The position numbers and the translations under genes are program-made. Shown piece by piece: positions 55,101 through 64,000 of a DNA stretch of 64,000 nucleotides. Source of the DNA: Acanthochlamys bracteata (lineage: Eukaryota > Streptophyta > Magnoliopsida > Pandanales > Velloziaceae); contig CM034131.1 of the NCBI GenBank assembly GCA_019914995.1, positions 5,488,501-5,552,500 on the forward strand, written 5' to 3'. The notes under the pieces were generated by a model. That model was not told the DNA's origin. It ran no database searches and saw only the letters and a list, made by a program, of their open reading frames with translations. Positions within the stretch are counted from its first letter, which is position 1; the number at the start of each line of letters is the position of its first letter.

Positions 55101-58100
55101 TTCAGTGCTCTCTCAGATTTTATTAGAACAAACATTAACTCTTATGCAGATCTATCATGATCTAGTGAATCTAACTGCATACAGATCGACTTTCACACCT
55201 AATTCAGATTATCCATCTTCATCCAAAGATTTTTAGAATTGAATAGAAGGCCTCACTAGTACTCACTAGTAAGTAAGTAACCTAGCGAAGCATCAAATAA
55301 CAAATTGTTAATAGAAGTAGAACAGAGAAACAAAATCAAGCAAAAATCAAAACTCAAGTAAAGGGAGAAACATCAAAAACAATTTATAGCTAATTTATAA
55401 TTCCTACAGGACCACCGGTTCAATAATTTTACAAATCATATTTAACATTCACGGATTAACATTCGCATACACAAGGTCTAGTCATAGAATCTAAGCATCC
55501 ACAACACAACGATTCTATAAACCTCTAGTCAAAAATCTCCAAACAAGTCGAACCATCATCTACTATTCCAACACACAAAAAGAATATCACAAAAAAAACC
55601 TCGGCCTAAAAAATCAACCCAAAACAAAAAGTCAAAAAACATCTATCTAAAACTACTTCATTCCAACAATCACCAAAAAATTAGAAAAAAGAATTAGAAT
55701 CAAGTTTGTTTTTAAATATTTTGCTTGTTATTCTCCTCTGTCTTACTCTTTTCTTCATCTTCTCCTCTTATAGAATTTTCTGTTCTTGCAGGTAGGTGAT
55801 TCTTCCCGTTAGAAAAATATTGTCGTTGGTGTGCAGTGGCAGATTATCAAGGTAAAGATGAAGGTTGTGTTCAGCGGTCAATCAGCTGCCTTAAGATTTC
55901 TTATGGCTAAATGGGTGCAACTCTTTCATCAACATTAAATACACCGAAGAAAGCAATTCAAAAACTCCCGCTTGCAGTTTTGAATTGTTTTAGTTAAGTT
56001 GTATTTTTCAAATATTCTCTGGCTGAGTTGGCTTCTCTCGATTTGCTGTTCTTTGCTAGGTTGACTGCTTCAAGTGAGGTGGACTCCAATAGCGTGACTC
56101 TGCAGTCTCTGTTTTGTTGCTTCCTATTGTGCTCAATGGATTTTCATTGCTATCTATCAATCTCTATACTTGAACTTGTTCTTCAATAATGTAGTGACTC
56201 GGTATAGCTCAGTTCTGTGATAGTAACAAGATAATAGATTTGTTGAATGATATCACCTTGTAATTAAATTCGTGATTTCTTCTGGAGGAAAATCAAAATC
56301 TGCATGTTGAAGCATTTCTTCATTATTAGCAAGATATGATTCTGATGATACTTTGCACTATGTTCTTTGTCTTCTCTTGTTGTGATTTTTCATGATTCTT
56401 GATATGAACTAGTAGCTGATATGTTCCTCAATAAGTTTTCAAGATTTTGCTTCAAATGGATGATGAATTCTTGATTGAATTACATCTGAAAAGCTGTTCA
56501 TCAATGTCCGATTCTGCTCTCTGTTTACTGAATTTTCATCTATCATTTCACGATTTTTCCAAGTTTATATTGATCATCATTTGATGTGTTATTCAGTCAA
56601 TCTTATAGTGTGCATGTTGGCCTGTCTCTGATGAAAAGTTGAAGTTCAAATAGAATCGGCATCATGCTTGAAATTGCTTCTGAAGAGTGAATGATTATCA
56701 CGATTTTCTGATTCTTCTCTGTCCAACGAGCAGCAGCAAAGTAGCCGGCTATTGAGTCCTATGTTTTCTGTTCATCTCTGCTGGCGATACTTTGTTTTGC
56801 TGCTCTTCTCTGTTCGTGATTTTCTGTTTGTGATTTTCTGTTTATCCATATAGTAGCAATTAGACAGCTGGCTATTTGGTGGCTGCGGGATTCTCTATTC
56901 TGTATGATATAAAAGAAATCTTATACAATCAGTAGCTAAGAAGCTGGCTATTTTTCTGCTGTAATAGACATTTCTTTACTGTCCTTGACTGAATCTGCAA
57001 AATAGCTGAATCCTTTTTTGGCCTACTATTAGTCTCATCAAATATAGCATGAATGAATTTCTCAACAGTCAAAGTTCTTAAAAATATATATATTCTCTAA
57101 GTAATGTGAATAATCAAATAAATTATCTATATCATATTACATTAAACTTACTCTTTTGGAAAAGATTTGAAAATACTTTCAGTGTATCATTTTTGTTAGT
57201 AAGAAGGAAAAATTATAGCAATCATTGATCATTACAAGGCGAAAGTGTTTACTTTTCAATCTTGCAACTCTATATGGATCAAGTAGGTTCATGTGCACTT
57301 GTTGAAATGACTAATATTGATTTGAATAAACAACTTAGTAATTTAACTCTCATGAAGACATCTGTGAAGATTTTCAGGTTTGATCTTCACTTCGCATTGA
57401 TCTTTGATTAAGTTCAGTTTTGAAGAGTAGAAAAAATTTTTGCAATGTAGTATCCAAATCTCTACACCACATCTAACCATTTTCTGCTAGCTTTCAACTA
57501 GACAGAAAATCATCAACATAATATGTATGTGTTACCTTTCCTCTTGTAGTGAAGTGCTTCTGTTCAAATGCAATCTCATTAATAACCTTTTCACCATTTT
57601 GAAGCAATAGACCAATCATGAAAGCTTGTAATATTTCAATAGTTTATACATTCTTGAACAGCAGTTCTATCACGTGTTTTACTTTCTTTTGTTCATATTT
57701 CTCTTTCAATAGTTAGTAGCATATATACTGTCCAAAAATTCTAAAAACTTCATATAGACTCACATTAATATTCATTAAAATAGAATTTTATAAAAGCAAT
57801 GATTCTTACCATTTCAATAGCACGGATGGTTTGCAATTAGTTTCATAGTGATTGAACTCATTTTATCAAATTGTATTTACATATTAATAAATCAATGTTT
57901 ATGAAACATCATTCAACAATCATTCAATAAATTTATTCATGATATATTCGTTTGCCACAATTTAATTATTTTACGTTAAAAAAGTTTAACCTAATTTTCA
58001 GAAAAATGCAAGCATATTTTTCAAACAATTGTGAGATACAAGATATCATTCAAACAAAACGATAAGTGACAAAACTTCAACAAAAATTTCAACATGAGTT

Positions 58101-58320
58101 GCAACAATGAGTTTCATTTGAATTGAAATGCTACAAATCATCAAAATCATTAAAAGATTGGATTATTTACCTTTACGTTGTAGAATTTTTGCAATAAGAA
58201 TTTATCTCTTTAACACCCAAATTTTTTTGGATTCTAAAGTGTTGGCAATCTTGAGAGTTTTCTTTAGCACTCATATCTTTTCATTTACACATTGATTTTT
58301 CTTGAATTTGCAATAATGAG

Positions 58321-59804
58321 TCACATATTCATCGTTGCTAGCAACATAAGAGGTAGATGGATTATCTTGTAAAATAATAGATTGTTTACTGTAATGCATC
58401 TAGTACTTGATCTAAAGGGATTTTTACTTACCTCTTTCGGAAGACGATTGCTCTTGAAAATCCACATTACCCTTACTTTATTTTCATTATTTTTAAACCA
58501 ACAAGAGCTTACTTTGTGACCCTTTCTACCACAATAAAAACACTTCATAAAAGGAGTAGAAGAGTATACCTTGTCAGTTTTGTACTTACTGCAGAATTTA
58601 ACACTTGTAGTTTTTAAGTTTTGCTTGTCATTGTTTTGGTTCACAGTAAGATTTTCAGTAGTTGGCATGAACTCAATATCTTTCTTTCTGAATGAACCAT
58701 TCTGTGCACTAAGCATTGCATCCAACCTGTTTTTACCTTTAACAAAATTTGCTAGAGAAACTTGCAGGTCACGGTTCTTGGCAGTTAACTCTTTTATCTC
58801 ATTTTTCAGTAGCAAAAATTCAGTAACATGTGATTTGTTTGTTACTTTGACTTGAACAAGTTCTTCTTTGAGATTATCACATTCCGTATGTAATAGGGCA
58901 TTATTTATTTCTAACTTTCTGATTTTCTCATTTAGATTCACACAAGTGGAGGAGTTATCAATACCAAAGCTACTTAGGTACTTAGCAGTAGTATAGTCAT
59001 TCAACTTGCACAAAGTTTCTCATTTGTCTCAATGAGCTTTCTGTTTTCAGCACGTAACACATGTATTTCTGCACTTATTTGGTTAGTAGACAAAGCATCT
59101 TTCTTAGCATTATTTTTACCATCAAGAGCATCATGAGAAATAAGTACTTGCTTAGTCAACAAATCGTTCTTTTCTTTGTATTCACGCATGCAGTTTTTCA
59201 TACTTTTATTCATGCGTTTCACATGCATATATTTAGCATATAGTTGATCAAAAATTTCTTGCAAATCTTCATGTGAGTCATAAAATTCAGATGAGCTTAC
59301 CTCACTAGATTGTTCATTATTGGCCATTAGACATAATCCCATATCATTTTGATGAATGGTTTCAGTTTTGCTCTTTTTGGATGAGAAAGAATTTTTCTTA
59401 CTGCGTTTGGGCTTTTCTGTCTTCCAAGGCCGGTTCTTACTTCTTCTCTTTTGTTTCTTTCTCAAAATGTACCTTCATATTCTTGTTACCAAACGAACAT
59501 TATCATCCTTTTTAGAAGAAGTGATACTTACCTCATTTTGATGTTCGTGGATGGCCGTCAAGCGAAGGTTATCTTCTTTTTGGTGATTTGGTATTCCTTC
59601 ACTTTCATTTGATGACATTTTACCTTCATTGTATTGGCTAGTCTTAAGTTTGTCTTCATACATCCTTTCTAATTTGAGCCAATTTTTTTTTGCTGTGGAA
59701 TAAAAATATATGTGATTAAATTGTTCAAAATTTAAGGCATGATACAACAATTCCAAGGCATAAGAATTTAAAGAAGAAAAGTTGTTATTCTCTGGAATTT
59801 GCAT
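58321..59804 (-). pseudogene. copia gag remnant with zinc knuckle and coiled coil
   Basis: Three minus-strand segments in order: 59804-59475 (a middle gag piece with NWLKLERMYEDKLKTSQYNE), 59465-59001 (Lys/Ser-rich, then helical), and 59013-58321 (long Glu/Lys/Leu-rich coiled coil followed by a CCHC knuckle, CFYCGRKGHKVSSCW). A capsid piece followed by coiled coil and a CX2CX4HX4C knuckle is typical of long copia gag proteins, such as those of SIRE-type elements (lineage inferred only). The frame breaks near 59470 and 59010, and protease should follow the knuckle but is not found. It would form element particles in the cytoplasm if intact. Confidence 0.75.
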
Positions 59805-60010
59805 TGTAGCTTTATCTCCTTCTTTGACGATCTTCTACAAAAAATAATTTTGTGCCTTTAAGAATACAGTCATCTTCATTTTTCAATGTCTATAATTGTT
59901 CCCCTCAAATATTGGAGGACAGTCAAGCGATCTTCCTTCCTATTCAATGAAGTTTGATCTTGCCATAGGATCTTTTCTTCAAGGTTGTTAAACCTTCAAA
60001 TTGGAGGCCC

Positions 60011-60022
60011 GCTCTGATACCA
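60011..60022 (-). other. Primer-binding site of the inserted copia fragment
   Basis: Minus-strand TGGTATCAGAGC, the exact initiator tRNA-Met primer site, followed by GGGCCTCC. It lies about 200 bases upstream of the gag region. Confidence 0.8.
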
Positions 60023-60496
60023 ATTATTAGTTCACCATAATCCATAAACTATAACTTTTAATTATTGTTATCATCAAAATCAATCTTTGAGTTCCAACAA
60101 TCTTCGATTCAAATTATCTCGATTGCTTTGCTGTGATTATACTTTAGTAAGTTGAAGCAAAAGCGAATAAGAAACATGTATTTATAGAGAGAGACGAAAC
60201 ATCTTGGTAGGTTGCCGTCAATCTTGACGGCTATGGAACCGCTTGACCGAGACCAAGTTCTAATTTCTTTCTTGATCAAGAATATATTAAAAACAAGCAA
60301 AGTTAACGGGCCACGAATGTAAAAGACCAAGCCTGACACGTCAGCCCATAAGACTATGCATAATAGGTTTCTGTTAGTTATTAACTTCACACAAGAGGTC
60401 AACAAAATAAAATAAAGTTCACTGAAATTCCATATAAATCAATCAAACCACGAACAATTGAGCTGAAGAATAACAACAAGCAACAAGAGGAGGAAG

Positions 60497-60625
60497 ATGA
60501 AATTCGTCATGGAGTTCGCAAAAGATGTGCTTGATGAGGATTGCTTGTGTGATGTACTTCTTTGCATTCTAGTATTGTTAGCTGTTTATGTATATCCTCT
60601 TCTACTATGGCTACAGATGAAATGA
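60497..60625 (+). CDS. Possible 42-residue membrane microprotein (last array unit)
   Basis: Same length and layout as the ORF at 48989, with three amino-acid changes (E to K, R to C and I to V) and one silent change (TTA to CTA). It keeps an open frame in the most diverged unit, which is the main argument that it might be real; the replacement-rich pattern argues against strong constraint. It lies about 310 bases from the divergent TATAAATA at 60179-60186. Confidence 0.3.
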   Translation: MKFVMEFAKDVLDEDCLCDVLLCILVLLAVYVYPLLLWLQMK

Positions 60626-61139
60626 TTTTCTAAGATGTTGATAATGAGTTGTTATAGCCTATATTATTGAAATAATAGATAAACAAATCACTATTTGGCA
60701 TCCGTGGTTATTTTCTTTTTTGGAATTTTTCTATAAAAATGTGACTGTGTTTTAGGTCTTGAAGTTTTAGCGATTGTCTATTGATTACTTGATATTCCAT
60801 TAATTGCAAATAGAAGAGTATATTTTATTCATGAGCACTTAGTCGAAATGTAGTCACTCCGTCAGAGTTAGCTATTACAGCGGCCATAGAGGAGGTGACA
60901 GTGGAGGAGAAGCTGCGGCAAAGAAAGTGGCGGAGAAGAATGACCGATATTTTTCTAATCAATGGTTGTTGGGAACAAAGTTTAATGACAGATTTAAAGA
61001 AAATTCAAATTCACTGTACACCTGCTCATTTGTATTACTCTATTTGTATTTATTACTATGCAGTGCATAAGAAAAATCTGATCAAAGACTATATTCAATT
61101 CAATTCGTTATTAGAAATTCAAATTCACTGTACATCCAG

Positions 61140-61787
61140 ATGGTTTCCACTTTGCACTTGGTCCTTCGTCTCCGAGAAGGGATGGAAATTTTTATCAAGA
61201 CCCTTACAGGGAAGACCATTACCCTAGAGGTAGATTCGCGTGACACCATTGGCTACGTGAAGGCAAATATCCAGGAGAAGGAGGGAATTGCACCCAATCA
61301 GCAGCTGGACGTCTTGTGGAAGTTAGAAGATGAACTGTATTTAGCAGATTATAACATCCAGAAAGAATCAATACTTCATCTTGTCCCTCGTATCCTTTGT
61401 CAAGTGCAAGTGAGGCTCCCTGATGGCAGGGAGTATAGGATTGCTGTTGAGCCTACCAACTCGATAGCCAGTATTAAGGCAAAGATCCACGAGAAGGAGG
61501 GAACTCCTCAAAATAATGTAGAGTTTGAGTCATCCGATACAATTCAGGGAGTTAACCCTGATCAAGATGTATGCTTGTAGCTAGAAGTGCGTCGTACCGT
61601 TGAGGTCGAACCTAGGGATACAATAGATAGTCTTAAGGCAAAGATCCACAAGAAGGAGGGAACGCCTCCAGACAAGCAGAGATTGGTCTTTGCTGGAAGA
61701 CATCTGGAAGATGGGCGCACTCTTGCTGATTACGACATCCAGAAAAGCTCCGTTCTACACTTAGTTCGCCGCTTTCGTGGTTGTTGA
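61140..61787 (+). pseudogene. Polyubiquitin-like gene, right copy, truncated at the 5' end with one TAG
   Basis: Frame from ATG 61140: [13 protein letters not shown], then [20 protein letters not shown] and [11 protein letters not shown], then [20 protein letters not shown] to DQDVCL. An in-frame TAG at 61578 stands where the left copy has CAG, and the frame continues to RRFRGC at 61787. It keeps the LTGK turn and other codons the left copy has lost, so each copy has separate damage. The first junction is REG/M instead of RGG/M, and the last unit ends RGC, so none of its joints look cleavable. The ATG was created where the left copy has AAG (NIQKVST against IQMVST). The true first unit and leader are gone, replaced by an array unit. 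Little product is expected. Confidence 0.85.
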
Positions 61788-62582
61788 AACACTATCTTTT
61801 GCAAATACCACGGTAGAGAAACGGTACTGATTTAAGTACAATAGTCCTTGCTTGAAAACATGAAATTGCGTACGATGATGTATCAGGTGGGATTCGTGTA
61901 CGTCGTAGGTTAAAGATGTATAATATTATCTATGTGGCTGGAGGATGTTCGAAGTTGTAGAATATGAACGAAGCATGTATAAATAGAATGTGTGGCTTAC
62001 AGATGCACTGATTTGGATCTTACTCGACGTATTTGTCGTTTGATTAAAACATTAGAAACATTGGCATGTAAAGCTTTGCGGTACCTGCAAATGTGAAAAG
62101 TCATGAGTGTGCAGTGAGCAATCATAATCAGATATTTTCAGAGGTTACTAAGATTGCTTAAAATAATTCTTTTAAAAAGCAGATTTTTTTAAAGTTTTTT
62201 AAAATGAATTTGATTATTTATAAATAATAAAGATTATTATTAATTTGATAAATATAACACTTTAGAATTTTCTTAGAAAAGAAAATTTAAGATGGAGATA
62301 AAAACATTTGAATAGCACTTCTAATTGGATGGATTAAAATTCTACCGTGGAATTGGTACATTTAGGAACGTTTAAAAACATTGATAAAATAGAGCTTATT
62401 TTAATAAAAAGTATTTAAATTTTTAAAAAATAAATTAATTTTTTATTTACAAAAGTAAAAATTATATATATAAATTATATAATAATAAATATTTAGTATT
62501 TTTAAAATTTTAGAATATTCTAAAATTAAAAAATTTATTATGAAATATTTATTTGAATTAATAATTATTTAGAAAGCTTTTA
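61788..62582. other. 3' flank of the right polyubiquitin-like copy
   Basis: The first 37 bases match the left arm; from about 61825 to 63300 there is no left-arm counterpart. 61830-62130 has ordinary composition and could be 3' UTR; beyond 62160 it is AT-rich. No gene is seen. Confidence 0.4.
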
Positions 62583-62826
62583 GGGTGTGTTTACCAATAC
62601 TTCAAATTTCACTTTTTTTAAACTTATTTTTAACATAAAATATATACAAAATTAAAATAATTTTTTTATCAATAATTTTTTTAAAAATTCAATTTTAAAA
62701 ATTACTATAAATATATATTTAATATAAAATTTTTATTAAATATTTTTAATTTTATTTTTTAAATTTATTTTCTAAAAATTTTACTTTATTTAATAACTCT
62801 ACTTTACCGATAAAATAAACACGCCC
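62583..62826. mobile_element. Tourist-like MITE with TTA target duplication
   Basis: 244 bases flanked by TTA (62580-62582 and 62827-62829). Ends GGGTGTGTTTACC and, reversed, GGGCGTGTTTATT. A 3-bp TTA/TAA duplication and GGG...GTGTTT ends fit PIF/Harbinger-derived MITEs. No coding capacity. Confidence 0.75.
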
Positions 62827-63036
62827 TTACTGAAGCTCGATGGTAATTCCTATCGAAGTGCGTAGCTTAAAAATTTCTAATTTAGACTGGTCAATAAATA
62901 GGTTTCATGACAAAAAAATCTACATCGGTTTCTTGAAGAAGTTGATAATTGCATTTCCTTCTCTTATTTTCAATATGGGCTGAAAATCAAAAGTTTATTA
63001 AAGTATATAATTTAATTCTGAAATAAGCGCATTTGA

Positions 63037-63281
63037 GAACATGTTTCAAACGCTACTTTTCAATTTTTTCTATTTTACATTTTTTAATATATATTTTATA
63101 AATATTTATAAATTTTAATTTAAAAATTTAGATAGTGTAAAAAAATTTTACATAATGAGATCTTTTATTACATATTTTTATTATTTTTTTAGAAGTAAAA
63201 AAAAAAGTTATTTTTTAATAAAAAAAAACTATCTTTTATTTCAAAAAATTTCATTTCATAAGCAATTCCAAACACACCCTT
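63037..63281. mobile_element. MITE of the family recurring at 7943, 40857 and 41101
   Basis: Left end GAACATGTTTCAAACGCTAC; right end reversed AGGGTGTGTTTGGAATTGCT. Core TTAGATAGTGTAAAAAAATT and AATGAGATCTTTTATTACAT match the family. No left-arm counterpart, so it may have inserted after the inverted duplication. Confidence 0.6.
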
Positions 63282-63827
63282 AGATTACTTTCTAAATTCA
63301 AGAACTTAATTTTTCTAAAAGCATTTGGATAAAAAAAAAATTTTAAATGAACTGAAAATAATGTTTACGTGAATAAGACTTATAAGTGGAACTAAGATAT
63401 AAATAACTGATTACCTTTTAATATATAATGAGTGACATATTAATTTTATAGATTCGTTTTTACATAACTTCATTTTTTTACTTTAACATATTTTTAGATG
63501 TATTATATTTTAAAATTTTTTAAATAAATATTAATATTTGATAATAATTTTAGTTTTATGAATACAAAAATATTACTATTGAAGTGGAGCCCCTCCTGCC
63601 AAGCAACAGTAGAAATTTGTACACTTAGCGCTGGTATTCTGCAGTCTTGGTTTGGTGCTGATTGCATTTATTGTAGAACCTCGCTACAAATGTCCTGCTA
63701 CTACTATCAATCAGAGATCTACAAGGATGACTCCTTTTCTCTTACAGTAGAGAACCTCTCATGTTAATTGTGTTGGCATTTATTTCTCACAGAGGCAAGC
63801 AAAATTTATCATTTCTGGTTCAAATTT

Positions 63828-64000
63828 CAAACAATCACTCCCAGCATTGTTATGGAGATCAGTGGAAAGCCTACGGTTTACAAGTATGTGAATGTATTCT
63901 GTTGAAGACTCAAACCAGAAAAATATCTGTTCAACAGTTAAGCTGATCTCGGCAGAAAGATAACACATGCACCATTAATCATGCAACGTACCTACAGGAC
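63828..64000. other. Unique sequence beyond the inverted duplication
   Basis: From 63828 the sequence no longer matches the PPR leader. No gene is recognisable in the short remainder. Confidence 0.4.

Larger units (their letters stand above)
55702..60102 (-). mobile_element. Ty1/copia fragment inserted in array unit seven
   Basis: Unit sequence stops at GAAGAATTAGAAT (about 55701) and resumes at CTTCGATTCAAATT (60103), with about 25 bases of the unit lost between. The right part holds, on the minus strand, a primer site (60022-60011) and a gag coding region (59804-58321). LTR sequence beyond the primer site is at most about 80 bases. The left 2.6 kb (55702-58300) has no intact pol; one reading near 57510-57530 gives YYVDDF, possibly a decayed reverse-transcriptase box. 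No matched LTR pair or target duplication is visible, so this is a truncated or rearranged element. Confidence 0.7.
43500..61060. repeat. Tandem array of a ~1.8-kb unit: seven full copies and one partial, with a copia insertion
   Basis: The marker GAGGAGGAAGATGAAATT recurs at 43573, 45370, 47170, 48979, 50776, 52579, 54376 and 60487. Spacings are 1797, 1800, 1809, 1797, 1803 and 1797, then 6111 because a copia fragment (about 55702-60102) sits in unit seven. Left to right each unit holds: a possible 42-codon ORF (plus); an AT-rich stretch; an exon-like segment with EEKLRQRKWRRKMTDIF (plus); a T-rich intron-like region read on the minus strand; and a minus-strand TATA box, leader and GT donor (CACAAGGTATTCC). 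The last unit is cut at about 61060, where it joins the right polyubiquitin-like copy. Units are very similar, but some have dense small indels. Confidence 0.93.
61130..63827 (+). repeat. Right arm of the large inverted duplication
   Basis: Contains the second polyubiquitin-like copy, its 3' flank, and 63300-63827, which mirrors 36850-36536 and 34135-33937. The junction at 36535/34136 is continuous here, showing that the left-arm elements inserted after the duplication. Homology ends after CAAATTT at 63827. The PPR gene itself is not duplicated. Confidence 0.88.

Noticed and set aside
43500..61060. CRISPR array or centromeric satellite
   Set aside because: The repeat unit is 1.8 kb with promoter and ORF-like content and no short spacer pattern; only about eight units, in a plant genome.
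60895..61227. 110-codon plus ORF crossing from the last array unit into the ubiquitin-like copy
   Set aside because: Chimeric open frame across a rearrangement junction; out of frame with the ubiquitin units.

Overview
The window looks like nuclear DNA of a flowering plant, probably a eudicot. It is AT-rich and gene-poor, its genes carry GT/AG introns, it is full of LTR retrotransposons with tRNA-iMet-type primer sites and of short TIR elements, and its recognisable genes are closest to plant families. All calls come from reading the sequence; no database search was possible.

Layout. 1-1101: 5' end of a Ty3/gypsy element (minus strand, cut by the window edge). 1723-6334: intact four-exon CDC5 (MYB-type core subunit of the Prp19/MAC spliceosome complex; minus strand). 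8992-11208: a broken DNA-level copy of the 5' part of the same gene, carrying three later insertions, one of them a clear hAT-like non-autonomous element with an 8-bp target duplication. 13619-13939: small type I membrane protein gene. 19066-21499: deleted copia element with matched 136-bp LTRs and unusual TA...CA termini. 23071-29006: young full-length Ty3/gypsy element whose single gag-pol frame is broken only by three TAG codons. 29386-30838: degenerate copy of an uncharacterised plant gene. 32506-33902: two-exon short PPR gene (THA8-like; minus strand).

33.9-63.8 kb is the most unusual part. A block that starts just upstream of the PPR gene and runs to a degenerate polyubiquitin-like gene is present twice in opposite orientation (33937-40380 and about 61130-63827). 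Between the two arms lie about seven full tandem copies and one partial copy of a unit of about 1.8 kb (about 43.5-61.06 kb). Each unit carries what looks like a polyubiquitin promoter, leader and leader intron without any ubiquitin coding sequence. Divergent from it is a possible 42-codon membrane ORF, intact in only two copies. A copia fragment split the seventh unit. The left arm was opened by two larger insertions: a 2.4-kb element with CTGTGTTTGG ends, and a 2.8-kb element that carries pieces of a triosephosphate isomerase gene and a KH-domain gene.

How the parts relate. The working genes that can be defended are CDC5, the small membrane protein and the PPR gene. The other coding traces are transposon proteins or decayed copies. 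The inverted arms and the CDC5 copy act as internal references: comparing copies shows where several elements inserted and what the target looked like before. Some array units contain dense small indels that may be assembly or polishing errors.
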